DNA of 64,000 bases from Bacteroidota bacterium (GTDB taxonomy: Bacteria > Bacteroidota > Bacteroidia > Chitinophagales > BACL12), in the NCBI GenBank assembly GCA_016706865.1, contig JADJIS010000001.1:310001-374000 (forward strand). The letters run 5' to 3'. A model generated the notes under the pieces. The model was not told the DNA's origin. It did not search any database and was given only the letters and a program-made list of their open reading frames with translations. How positions within the stretch are numbered: the first letter of the stretch is position 1; every line of letters starts with the position of its first letter. Both the position numbers and the translations under genes were made by a program. Below, one piece after another: positions 25,924-35,098 of the stretch.

Positions 25924-26700
25924 TTAATCACCGTTTTCAAGTATTATTTGTTTCATTTGGTCAACAGTTAACATTTCTGCTTTTCGATGTATTATTGAGT
26001 GGCAATTAGGGCAAATCGGTATCAGGTCGTTTTCTGGGTCAATTATATATTCTTTTTTTAACGACGAAATAGGAATAATGTGATGCACGTGTATATAGTT
26101 TTTACCCCACTCGCCATATTTACGATAAAAATCAAATTTACAAATATTGCAAAAACAACCGAAATGATGAATGCAAATCCTTCTTGCCAAAGGATTTCTT
26201 TCATATTTATTAACTTGCACGATCGAAATTACACCTTCAAAAAACGTTTCAGACTCTCTCAGTTTCACTTCTTGCACATCAGATAATCCATAAGGATCTT
26301 CATCAAACATCCAAGTAATTTTCACAGGGATTGTGTCTTGATATTCCTTAGCTGCAATTGTGCCTTCAAACGTAAATGGATCTTTATTATTAGTTCTAGT
26401 AAAAAGGTAAATTTTCTGATTTCCCTGAGGTTTTAACATTCTTTGAATTGACAAATCACTCAATTTCGATTTATTTTTACCTTCCCATACAAATAGGTCG
26501 CCATCCCAATAATTGTTGTAATCATGGCCAGTGCGACCTGGAATGCCGACATTTGAAAAAATAAAAATATCCTCTTTATAATTTCTATAACCAGTATTCC
26601 AAGCCCCACCTCTATTCTCTTTAGGGACGTTTAGTAAAGTATAAATATCTTTTTTTGAATATGTATTTCCTACAATAAACATACTTACAATAAATGGCAT
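25924..26700 (-). CDS. HNH endonuclease with N-terminal GRTGHDY-type domain
   Basis: In this 258-aa protein the N-terminal half (about 12-130) contains 'GGAWNTGYRNYKEDIFIFSN', 'VGIPGRTGHDYNNYW' and 'LFVWEGK', a pattern I associate with DUF3427/ScoMcrA-SRA-like domains found beside HNH nucleases, possibly sensing modified DNA. The C-terminal half is a treble-clef HNH with 'CFCNIC', 'YIHVHHIIPIS', 'ENDLIPICPNCHSIIHR': four zinc cysteines and catalytic His206/His207. It starts 34 bp after the methyltransferase gene, so it probably belongs to the same operon. An in-frame ATG six codons in is an alternative start. Confidence 0.8.
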   Translation of the reverse strand: MPFIVSMFIVGNTYSKKDIYTLLNVPKENRGGAWNTGYRNYKEDIFIFSNVGIPGRTGHDYNNYWDGDLFVWEGKNKSKLSDLSIQRMLKPQGNQKIYLFTRTNNKDPFTFEGTIAAKEYQDTIPVKITWMFDEDPYGLSDVQEVKLRESETFFEGVISIVQVNKYERNPLARRICIHHFGCFCNICKFDFYRKYGEWGKNYIHVHHIIPISSLKKEYIIDPENDLIPICPNCHSIIHRKAEMLTVDQMKQIILENGD

Positions 26701-26734
26701 TATAATTCAAAAGTCAATATTAATAAATAAATTA

Positions 26735-27871
26735 TTATGTGTCATAAATAATTTTGTTATCCTTTAAAAATTTAATTAGAGATTCGGCAACAGCTAGCGC
26801 CAAAGGCACCGGAACTCCATTTCCTATCATTTTAAATTTTTTCGACAATGGCAATTCTGATGGCAAAACATAGGTATCTGGAACACCTTGAATTCGCAAA
26901 GTCTCACGAACAGATAACCGCCTATGTTTATATGGATGAAGATGAACTTCATTGTTTCCATAACAAGCTGTCGGACTGAATTTGAAACGGTGAAGTCGTT
27001 TGAAGGATGGTCTGTTTGTTTCACCCTCACCAATTGCTTCCAAAAATTCATCTGCTACGTACAAATTAAAATATTCATTTGCATTGTCTGTTGAATTCAT
27101 TTTTCGGGTTGGAACCAAACAACTTTCTACACATAATTCAAGTGGTAAATCTTTTGGCTTTATTAAAGTTTTACCAAACTCCGTTTGTTTTGCCCAAGTG
27201 TATTTTGTCGCTGAGTTCTTATATGTTTTGTTTACCGGAAACGGGAACCATTTTCCAAATTCACTTTGAGAAATGATTTTTTTATCGAGTTTTGTTTTTT
27301 TAATTCCAATAAAAAAAATTCGCTCTCTGAATTGAGGAACTCCAAACTCCAAAGCATTTAACTTATCGTGGTCAATGAAATATTCTTTCTCTACTCGTTT
27401 TAAAAGTGTCAGCAAAAATTCTTTCGTTTCTTTTCTCTTTGTTAAACCGGTTACATTTTCCATGACAAAAAATGTTGGCTTCAATTCTAAAATTTTATCA
27501 AAGTAAAGTGTAGTTAATTTGCCTCTTTCACCATTGAAACCTTTCAAGCTTCCATTCATGCTAAAGTCCTGACAAGGTGGTCCACCAATCATTCCAAAAT
27601 TTGTAGGTTTTCCATTTGGAAATGCCTCTTTTAAAATTTCCCTTGAAGAAACTTCTGTGATTGATTTTGTATTGAAGATTTCGGCTTTGATCTCATTACC
27701 TTGTGATTCTCTCCACGAAGTAATTCCAGCCGCATGAAGTTTAGCAAAATCCTTATCAAATTCATTTGTCCAAACAATTTCAAAACCTGCTTGCTCAAAT
27801 CCCATATCCATAAAGCCCCCGCCTGAATAGAAAGAGAGGATAGGAATTTTATGTTCGTGATGCTTATTCAT
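26735..27871 (-). CDS. druM: DNA C5-cytosine methyltransferase (DruM-like)
   Basis: The 378-aa enzyme has all key C5-methyltransferase motifs in order: motif I 'SFYSGGGFMDMGFEQAGF' (SAM binding), motif IV 'GGPPCQDFS' with catalytic Cys100, motif VI 'MENVTG', motif VIII 'QFRERIFFIG', and motif IX/X 'RRLSVRETLRIQGVP' with 'MIGNGVPVPLALAVAESL'. The target recognition domain lies between about 195 and 310. It overlaps the upstream nuclease gene by 8 bp, so it is made as part of the defence operon. In Druantia type II the methylase is named DruM. The assignment rests on neighbours. An orphan restriction-type methylase is the alternative. Confidence 0.75.
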   Translation of the reverse strand: MNKHHEHKIPILSFYSGGGFMDMGFEQAGFEIVWTNEFDKDFAKLHAAGITSWRESQGNEIKAEIFNTKSITEVSSREILKEAFPNGKPTNFGMIGGPPCQDFSMNGSLKGFNGERGKLTTLYFDKILELKPTFFVMENVTGLTKRKETKEFLLTLLKRVEKEYFIDHDKLNALEFGVPQFRERIFFIGIKKTKLDKKIISQSEFGKWFPFPVNKTYKNSATKYTWAKQTEFGKTLIKPKDLPLELCVESCLVPTRKMNSTDNANEYFNLYVADEFLEAIGEGETNRPSFKRLHRFKFSPTACYGNNEVHLHPYKHRRLSVRETLRIQGVPDTYVLPSELPLSKKFKMIGNGVPVPLALAVAESLIKFLKDNKIIYDT

Positions 27872-28955
27872 AAATTACTGTAAAGTTGTTAGCAGTTGCA
27901 TTTAATGATTGTCTTGTTTTTTTTAAATTGTAAAGTATTACATTCTTACCAATAAGAGATTCAAAATCTTTCTTCTTCTCAATTGACAATCCATTTATTA
28001 AAACTTGTTTGCCTTGGGTCTGTAATACTAATCCCAATGTATCGTTACTAAATTGGTTTACTTTTTCAATTATTCCAAATAAATCATTCACCGCCTCAAA
28101 GTTAGTAGTTAACCAATTTGAATAGAAACCACATGCTGGCCTGTAAGCACAAAACCTGCAATTCTCCATTGAAGGATTTGCAATTGACTTCATATCCTCT
28201 TTTGTGATGAGCGAATTTGTAGTTGCAAGAAAGTTCAATGCTTCTGAATAGATTATTTCGCACTCAGTAGTTTCAAACTCAACTTCTATAAAATAATTTG
28301 AAAGAGTTACAATAAATAATGCTTTCGGATACTTTCCATTCATTAAAAAATACAAATAAGCATAAAGTTTTAGTTGCACTTCATATTCTTTTCTTACGAC
28401 TTGCACTATTACTCCACTTTCATCAATTGCATCAGAGTAAATCTTTCCTGTTTTGAAATCCAAAATTGTTGTTCCTGACTCATTTTCAATAATTAAGTCA
28501 GCAATGCCCGAAATGCTTTTGTCTGAATTTTCTAATCTCTTTTCCGGATAAAATTTACTTGAAGACATTTTTGTAGAACGGTTGATTTTCTCATTTCTTT
28601 TCTGCAACAAGTTTTTGATTTGGTTTTTCTTCAATGCAAAGTCAGCTACAAAATATTTTAAAGGTGTAATGCCTGCCAAACCGATTTCCTTTAGTTCTTC
28701 TTCCTTTTTGTTTATTAAGTAAATCCAATTTTCAGAAAATTTTTGTTCGTCATTGATAACACCTTTTGAAATTAGTTCAATCATTTTGTGAATGATGGAT
28801 CCGTAGTGAGCATTGGCATTTAATGGCAACAAAGGTTGATACCCAAATGAATTAGCTAAAACTAATTTATAAGGGCACCTAATAGCTGAATGATATTGAC
28901 TTGGAGAAATATGATCCAGATTCTTTATTTTATGGTCGCCTATCTTCTGAATCAT
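27864..28955 (-). CDS. PD-(D/E)XK nuclease with predicted [4Fe-4S] cluster
   Basis: The 363-aa protein belongs to the RecB/AddB/Cas4-like nucleases. The catalytic core reads 'ISGIADLI' (Asp153), 'TTILDFKTGK' (Asp166, Lys168) and 'YEVQLKLYAYLY' (motif QxxxY). Four cysteines are placed as in iron-sulfur AddB/Cas4 nucleases: one near the N-terminus ('IRCPYK', Cys27) and three at the end ('CRFCAYRPACGFY', Cys266, 269, 275). It overlaps the helicase stop by ATGA and the methylase start by 8 bp. In the Druantia II scheme it would be one of the two accessory proteins (DruF/DruG), and I cannot say which. Confidence 0.8.
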   Translation of the reverse strand: MIQKIGDHKIKNLDHISPSQYHSAIRCPYKLVLANSFGYQPLLPLNANAHYGSIIHKMIELISKGVINDEQKFSENWIYLINKKEEELKEIGLAGITPLKYFVADFALKKNQIKNLLQKRNEKINRSTKMSSSKFYPEKRLENSDKSISGIADLIIENESGTTILDFKTGKIYSDAIDESGVIVQVVRKEYEVQLKLYAYLYFLMNGKYPKALFIVTLSNYFIEVEFETTECEIIYSEALNFLATTNSLITKEDMKSIANPSMENCRFCAYRPACGFYSNWLTTNFEAVNDLFGIIEKVNQFSNDTLGLVLQTQGKQVLINGLSIEKKKDFESLIGKNVILYNLKKTRQSLNATANNFTVIYE

Positions 28956-31900
28956 TTATTCATAATTTTTTCAAAACACCAACCAATTCTTCTTTGAAGA
29001 TTGAATGTGTCCAAACATTCAAAGTCATCTTCAATATTCCCGCCTTTACCTTGGATGTAATCATGTGCTTCGCTAATCCTATTTGTGTACCAAGCATCTT
29101 CTTCTGGATTTTCTAATTTCCAAAATGGATGAACCAACAAAATTATTTTTCGCCTTCCGTTTCTTGTTGACCCATGTTTTATCGCTGGTAATCCATTGAA
29201 GTCAATTAACCAATCTTCCTTTTTGTTTCCTGCACTAACAAAAAAACTTTCAACGAATTGGTCTCTTAGGGTAGTAGCAAATTTTAACCAATTCTTTATT
29301 TCAATTTGGTCCCTACTAAACTCGCCATCAGCGCCCGATTTATAATTTTTGTCTTTGAAGATTCGTAAAATTCCTAAACCTAATCGCCAATCTAATAAGC
29401 TATGCCAATTCATGTTTCGATAAACCTTAAGGCAGTCATAACAGGCATCAATGCATCTTTCCTCATGCTCTTCAGAATGAATTCGTTTAATGTAAGTGCC
29501 AATTGATTTTGGCGATAATGATTCATCAAGGATTGTTTCAAATTCTTCAAATAATTTTCTAACGAAACCTGAACCATTAGGTAATTCATCGGTAAGAATA
29601 ATCTCAGCGACATTTTTTTTAACGATATCATCAATTTCCAACTTAGTTATGTCTGCAATTTCAATTTCGGTTGGGTCGACATCAAGTTTGTCCGCTAAAA
29701 CTCGTTGCAACAAAAAGGCAGCGGAGTAAAAACCGGCTCTTACCCCCAAACTTTGTCTTTCATAGAAATTCGGATTGTTCTTAATAATGAACATGTCTAA
29801 ATTGATTTCAGGAGGAATCGAAATAGGATTCATTTTTAAAATTTCCGTGTTTTTATTTATTGCTAATGCAAATGGGCTTTCATCCATTTTGTTTAAGAAA
29901 TCTATTCTATATCCATCTTCGGATCTAAAAGTAAATCCATTTGGGGTTGTCGGAGGCACCAATGATTTAAGAACCCATTGATTTTTTAATGTAATTGTTT
30001 TATGAGTTTCTGGATTAAAGTTCTTTAAGTCAAAGTAGCTTCCTTCATAAAGTTTATCACCATTTGTGTTAACTCTCCATGTAACATCTTTATCAGAAAT
30101 AATAAGATTAGTATTACAAACAATTAAAGGCTCCCTTTTTGCATCTAATGATGTGGATCTATCAGCATAGATTGGAGGTCGATTTGTTACAAAATCTGCT
30201 TCATCTCTATTATCGGCTCCTAATAGAAAATCACTTCTATATGCCTTAGGTGACTTTATTACAAACTTACCATAGGTTTTTTCATCATGATTACCACAAA
30301 TACAGAAAAGACCTTCAGGTTCATCATCAATATCATAAGACTTGCTATAACCACATTTTTTACATCTTTCCATCCATCTATTCAAATAAAATGGAGAATT
30401 GCCTGTCGTCATGGTGTCAACCTTGTTAATAAGAGTATCCCTTCCATTTGAATCCTTTCCTTTGATAATTTCAGAAGTAAAACCAATTGATTGATAAATT
30501 GCCTTGTCTTTAGTTTTCTGTGTACCGGGTGCAAACTCATATACGGCCATAGTTTGTCCCCTGTCAATACTCACCGTTTCATTACCTGTAGTTGTTCCAT
30601 GGTAAAAATATTTTACGTCTGTGGGCATTCCAAACATTGGCAGAATTCCGCCTTCGGCAAATTTTTGAGAAATATCATCTGTTGGAATTTCACTATTCAC
30701 AATCACACTTTCCACTCTAGCAACAAAGCCATCTCCTGTTACGGTGTCGGTAAAATAATTTTGAAAGAGTTCTTTGAGATGATTCAATTGATAAGGTGTG
30801 ATGCAATTAATAACAGATTGAACGGAAGAATGATTGAAATTTATCCAATTTATTATTTGCATTTTGTATCTATTCCAGTTGTGAGTTTTTCCAAATACGC
30901 CATGGATACTTGATTTATTTTCATCAAAACTTTCATTCACTTCAATTGTTAAATACGCTTGCCTTAAAATTTCTTTTGAAATCAATCGCAAACAAATTCT
31001 ATCTTGCTTCATTGTTAAAAATGGTGGTGGTGGACTGTCGCCTGTAATCTTTTGAGGATTGGAAAAATAAAACTCGTCATGGCTTCTACCCCTACAAAAA
31101 GTAAGTATTATAGAATATGCTTGTCCTCTTCTTCCTGCCCGACCAACTCTTTGCTGATAGTTGAATCTTTGCGGTGGCATATTCGCCAACATCACTGCTT
31201 GCAATGCTCCAATGTCAACTCCAACTTCCAATGTTGTTGTTACACTTAGTAAATCAATTTGTTTTACAAGGGGATTTCCTTCTGATTTCAAAACAACATT
31301 TCTAAAATGTCGCTGCCTTTCAAATTGATTATCTGTTTGCCCTGTTAATTCTTCGCAATGAATTCTAATAGAATCTCTGTTTTGAATCATTGCTGAATGA
31401 GATAGGTAATTTTTCTTCCACACTTCTCTACAGACAGTTTTATTTGAGTGGCTAAGTTTATATTTTGTTTGTGTACAAATTCCACCTGAATAATGTAAGT
31501 GCGCTCTTCTACTTTTAGTATTAAGCCAAACCGGGTCTGATTCAATTGCAGCTTTAATAAACAAGTCTTCAAATTGCAATCCGGTATTGCTTCTAAGAAT
31601 ATCTATTTCAGAAAGAAAATCATAAATATTTTTGCCTAATGATGCTTCTGCAATAGGGCTTGGAAGGTTAGCAGCTACTGTCCTAATATAACCTTTACAG
31701 AGGCTTGGAAGGTCTTTATATTCTGTCAATTCAAAAGGAAAGTTGTCTTCGTCAACTTGGCTATGTTTGTATTTGTCACCCAAAACTCTAATTGTAGAAT
31801 TTACAATTTCTAAGTAGTTAGGAATAGATAAACCAACTTCACCAGCATATTTTGAAAGTAATGGTGTATCAGGATTGATTGTGAGATAACCTAATGCTGA

Positions 31901-34900
31901 ACTTTCAAAGGAATAAAAAAGGGATGCAAAAAACATATTTGCTAACTTTTTAAAGGTTCCATTTTTTATTTCCTTAATAAAATTGTCATCCACATCTTCA
32001 AGCCATTGTTGCGGGTTTTCAAACTGAATTACTCTGTACCAAGGGATTTTGCTGTCAGGTGTTGATTGCAATCTAATTTCATTACCACCTGGATTGATTC
32101 CTAATTCTGCAAGTCTTTTAATTAATGGTGCTAAGTCTAATTTTTTAGTGTAGTCAACTAACTCACTTACTTTAATAATTCTGGTTTCAATTTCTTGGAT
32201 TTTCCGTAAAGCAAAATTTTTGTCGTTTATTGCTTTAGCTGTTGTTCTAGTGGTGTTCGCATCATTCCAAATATCATCAACTTGATCTACAAGTTCATTG
32301 TATTGCAATCTGAACTCAGAAATTTTTTCTGTATCATTGTTTCTAAATGCTTTTAGGATTTCAAGTTTGATTATTAGTCGGCTGTTTAGCTCACTAATCA
32401 AAATTTCTCTTAATAAATCTAAAAAATGATTTCTTTCAATTCCATTCGCAACCTGCGCTGAATCTTCTCTGCTATCGGAAAAAACAACTAGCTTTCGTTC
32501 GTCTTGCTTGCTTGGAAGTTGATACATTAATTCCTTTGCAAACATTTGACTTGACTTGGCGAAACCCGTTCTGAAACCTCTTATTGAAGAAATTTTATTT
32601 TTGGTAATACCTTGCTTGTACTTACTATGATTTACACCACACCCAGGGCAAACACATGGCGTTGCCCTATGTGTATCCGCTAAGGCTACATTAAAAGCAA
32701 TATCTAGCCTTGGTACATCTTTGTGAGCAATCTTGAAATAATATCCTTTACGCCAATTGGTAGGTTCTTTCTCAGCCTTTTCGTAAGTTTCTTTTATGTC
32801 ACCAGAATAAATATTAATGGATGCTTTCTCCCAGGTAGCGGTGTATTCCTTTTGGTCTATAGAATTATTTATTGTTGTCTGTCTCCAATATCCATTAGGT
32901 TTTTCATGAGGCTCCAATTCTTGTTTACCTTGTGCCCAAAAGACTGCATACTCTTGATAGGTTCTCCTTTCTAATAGTTTGTGTGGTGTTTTCTCTGGAA
33001 TACCTTCAATATTCGGGCTTAACGGAAGTAATTCAAAAAAACTACTTGTTTCGTCTGATGCTTTCAATCGGCTTCCACCAAAAAGAGTTGTTCCGCAATT
33101 ATCGCAATAGAGTAATTCTAAAACTCTGTAACCACTCTCTGATTTTATTTGTGCTTGCGGATACAATTTTCCAACCGTTCTTTCTTCGTCTTTAAATTCA
33201 TCAGCAATATCATCTGCATTTAATGAACCCCACAAACCTTCAATGTTGCGAAAGAAATAATGAAATCTGAATCGTGGTAATTTTGATTCATTGTTATCGG
33301 ATTCAATTTTCTTGTATTCAGCAAGGTCATACATGGACCGCAAAATCAGTAAGCCGCTAATTGCTTTTCTTAAAGCTGCTTTTGAATTTTTTTCTCCAAA
33401 TATTTTTTCGGTTAAAATGTCTTTGCCATCAACGTCTCCGTTTGCTCTTAAAGAACAAACTGCTCTTTCGTTTCCATCAATTTTACAAGCATTGTACAAA
33501 CGTTCTCTTAGTTCTAATTTTTTGTCAAGCAGAACTTTTAAAATTAACTGTGTTGAATCTGCTTCGGTCAAAGTAATTTTTGCAAACGATTTCAATTCAT
33601 TTGCAGTGAGCAAACATTGCTGCTTAAATTCTTCTGAATTTATATTTCCTTGGTTTGCATAAAATACCTCACTGATTTTTTTGAATGGGTCAATGGGTAG
33701 TTTGGTTGCTCCACTTGAAAGTGGATGAACAAGATTGTTTTCACCTTTGATAATTGCAAAGGATTTCTCAGCATCAGCTACACCAAAAAAATCTTGTATG
33801 AAGTCTATACTGTTTTCATCACCAACATCAAGTGAGGCAGAAGAAGCAAGTATTTTCAATTGAGAATGATTTGGTTGTAATCCCAATCTATTCAAAATTA
33901 GTTTTAAAAGATACGCTACTTCTGTTCCTTGTGTTCCTCTGTACAAGTGCAGCTCATCAATGATTAAATGAAAAACCCTATTTTCTTTTTCCTTTGTTTT
34001 TTCTTCCGGTGAAAGGTCTTTTGAAAATTCATCATCGCAATTGAGCCAATCTTTTGTTTTGTCAAAAATGCCGCTGTCAATTTCTCTCATGAGCATGATG
34101 CTCAACATTGAGTAATTCGTAATCATGATGTCAGGCGGTGAAACTTGCATGTCAAATCTTGTTCTCATTTCAGCACCGTCTAACCTTGGATAAAATGCAA
34201 TTAGGTTTTCAGGTCTGTCGCTTAATCCATCCGGCACATTTTTGTTTTCATCAATGTGCTGTTTAATATCATTGGAAGATTTTTCAAGTGATGAAAGTTC
34301 TTTTCGCAATTGCTCAACTTTATACTTGTTTATTTTTTTAACTCCACTGTTATTGAAAGAATGTAATTCGCCTGATGATGGTGTGTTGCCGGTGTACCTG
34401 CCAAAATAAATTGAGTTGTTGTTGGCTTCGTTTTTCAACCATTCTCTTGTCTTATCAGAATCAAGTGCCTTTCTCAATCGTGTAAGTTGGTCTTCAACCA
34501 ACGCATTCATTGGATAAAGAATAAGTGCTCTTACTGCTTGCGGTCTTCGATCATTTGGTCTCTGTCTTACCTCTGAACTAAGTTGAAAATTTCTATCAAC
34601 AATATCCTTATCAGCTAAGGTAGTATTGTTCCACCAAAAATTTTTATTTGTGCCGGAAGATTTCCCCCATCGTGAAAGTTCTTTTGAGAGTTGAGCAAAC
34701 AATGGCAGTAAAAACGATTCTGTTTTTCCAGAACCTGTACCGGAAGTAATAATGCAATGCTTCTTATTCATTGCCTGCTTAAGCATATTCGCCTGATGTG
34801 CATACATGGGAAACGAATCAGAAAACAATCCGGTTTTAACTAATGACTTGAATGCTTCCAACTCAGAATCAGTCATATTCGGAACTTCACTTTTTGTCAG

Positions 34901-35095
34901 TTGCGAAATCTTAAAGTTGCTTGATTTGTAATCAGGCAATGGTTCAATCCAAGGCTCTCTGTATAAAACCTTATCAGTATTAAGTTTGATTCGCCTCTCT
35001 GAATTTACAGAAACGAATTTCGTGTCAAACGCTGTTTCTACATAGCGAATATAATTGTCTTTAATAGTGTCAAAAGCTGTGATTGGGTCTCTCAT
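28952..35095 (-). CDS. druE: Giant DEAD/DEAH helicase with DUF1998-like C-terminus (DruE-like)
   Basis: The 2047-aa protein has an SF2 helicase core split by long insertions: Walker A 'TSGTGSGKTE' (117-126), motif Ia 'LILYPMNALVEDQ', DEAH-type box 'IIDELH' (379-383), and motif VI 'QQRVGRAGRRGQ' near 1315. Cys clusters occur at about 665 ('YCDNCGTTLFGG'), 815 ('CVCPGCG'), 1582 ('RCKKCGYS...CICG') and in the C-terminal 'CIDACYDCLKVYRN' near 1888, which is the DUF1998 signature. Size, order and methylase/nuclease neighbours fit DruE of Druantia. It starts 3 bp after the 971-aa gene. Other DUF1998 helicases such as MrfA or DrmA/B are much shorter. Confidence 0.75.
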   Translation of the reverse strand: MRDPITAFDTIKDNYIRYVETAFDTKFVSVNSERRIKLNTDKVLYREPWIEPLPDYKSSNFKISQLTKSEVPNMTDSELEAFKSLVKTGLFSDSFPMYAHQANMLKQAMNKKHCIITSGTGSGKTESFLLPLFAQLSKELSRWGKSSGTNKNFWWNNTTLADKDIVDRNFQLSSEVRQRPNDRRPQAVRALILYPMNALVEDQLTRLRKALDSDKTREWLKNEANNNSIYFGRYTGNTPSSGELHSFNNSGVKKINKYKVEQLRKELSSLEKSSNDIKQHIDENKNVPDGLSDRPENLIAFYPRLDGAEMRTRFDMQVSPPDIMITNYSMLSIMLMREIDSGIFDKTKDWLNCDDEFSKDLSPEEKTKEKENRVFHLIIDELHLYRGTQGTEVAYLLKLILNRLGLQPNHSQLKILASSASLDVGDENSIDFIQDFFGVADAEKSFAIIKGENNLVHPLSSGATKLPIDPFKKISEVFYANQGNINSEEFKQQCLLTANELKSFAKITLTEADSTQLILKVLLDKKLELRERLYNACKIDGNERAVCSLRANGDVDGKDILTEKIFGEKNSKAALRKAISGLLILRSMYDLAEYKKIESDNNESKLPRFRFHYFFRNIEGLWGSLNADDIADEFKDEERTVGKLYPQAQIKSESGYRVLELLYCDNCGTTLFGGSRLKASDETSSFFELLPLSPNIEGIPEKTPHKLLERRTYQEYAVFWAQGKQELEPHEKPNGYWRQTTINNSIDQKEYTATWEKASINIYSGDIKETYEKAEKEPTNWRKGYYFKIAHKDVPRLDIAFNVALADTHRATPCVCPGCGVNHSKYKQGITKNKISSIRGFRTGFAKSSQMFAKELMYQLPSKQDERKLVVFSDSREDSAQVANGIERNHFLDLLREILISELNSRLIIKLEILKAFRNNDTEKISEFRLQYNELVDQVDDIWNDANTTRTTAKAINDKNFALRKIQEIETRIIKVSELVDYTKKLDLAPLIKRLAELGINPGGNEIRLQSTPDSKIPWYRVIQFENPQQWLEDVDDNFIKEIKNGTFKKLANMFFASLFYSFESSALGYLTINPDTPLLSKYAGEVGLSIPNYLEIVNSTIRVLGDKYKHSQVDEDNFPFELTEYKDLPSLCKGYIRTVAANLPSPIAEASLGKNIYDFLSEIDILRSNTGLQFEDLFIKAAIESDPVWLNTKSRRAHLHYSGGICTQTKYKLSHSNKTVCREVWKKNYLSHSAMIQNRDSIRIHCEELTGQTDNQFERQRHFRNVVLKSEGNPLVKQIDLLSVTTTLEVGVDIGALQAVMLANMPPQRFNYQQRVGRAGRRGQAYSIILTFCRGRSHDEFYFSNPQKITGDSPPPPFLTMKQDRICLRLISKEILRQAYLTIEVNESFDENKSSIHGVFGKTHNWNRYKMQIINWINFNHSSVQSVINCITPYQLNHLKELFQNYFTDTVTGDGFVARVESVIVNSEIPTDDISQKFAEGGILPMFGMPTDVKYFYHGTTTGNETVSIDRGQTMAVYEFAPGTQKTKDKAIYQSIGFTSEIIKGKDSNGRDTLINKVDTMTTGNSPFYLNRWMERCKKCGYSKSYDIDDEPEGLFCICGNHDEKTYGKFVIKSPKAYRSDFLLGADNRDEADFVTNRPPIYADRSTSLDAKREPLIVCNTNLIISDKDVTWRVNTNGDKLYEGSYFDLKNFNPETHKTITLKNQWVLKSLVPPTTPNGFTFRSEDGYRIDFLNKMDESPFALAINKNTEILKMNPISIPPEINLDMFIIKNNPNFYERQSLGVRAGFYSAAFLLQRVLADKLDVDPTEIEIADITKLEIDDIVKKNVAEIILTDELPNGSGFVRKLFEEFETILDESLSPKSIGTYIKRIHSEEHEERCIDACYDCLKVYRNMNWHSLLDWRLGLGILRIFKDKNYKSGADGEFSRDQIEIKNWLKFATTLRDQFVESFFVSAGNKKEDWLIDFNGLPAIKHGSTRNGRRKIILLVHPFWKLENPEEDAWYTNRISEAHDYIQGKGGNIEDDFECLDTFNLQRRIGWCFEKIMNK

Positions 35096-35098
35096 ATT

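Noticed and set aside
30491..30913. 140-aa frame on the plus strand inside the helicase gene
   Set aside because: It is a shadow of the helicase reading frame with no independent features.
28952..35095. DISARM or Dpd system instead of Druantia
   Set aside because: DISARM uses separate DrmA and DrmB proteins and a PLD protein (DrmC), and Dpd carries queuosine-like synthesis genes; none is present, and the helicase is too long.
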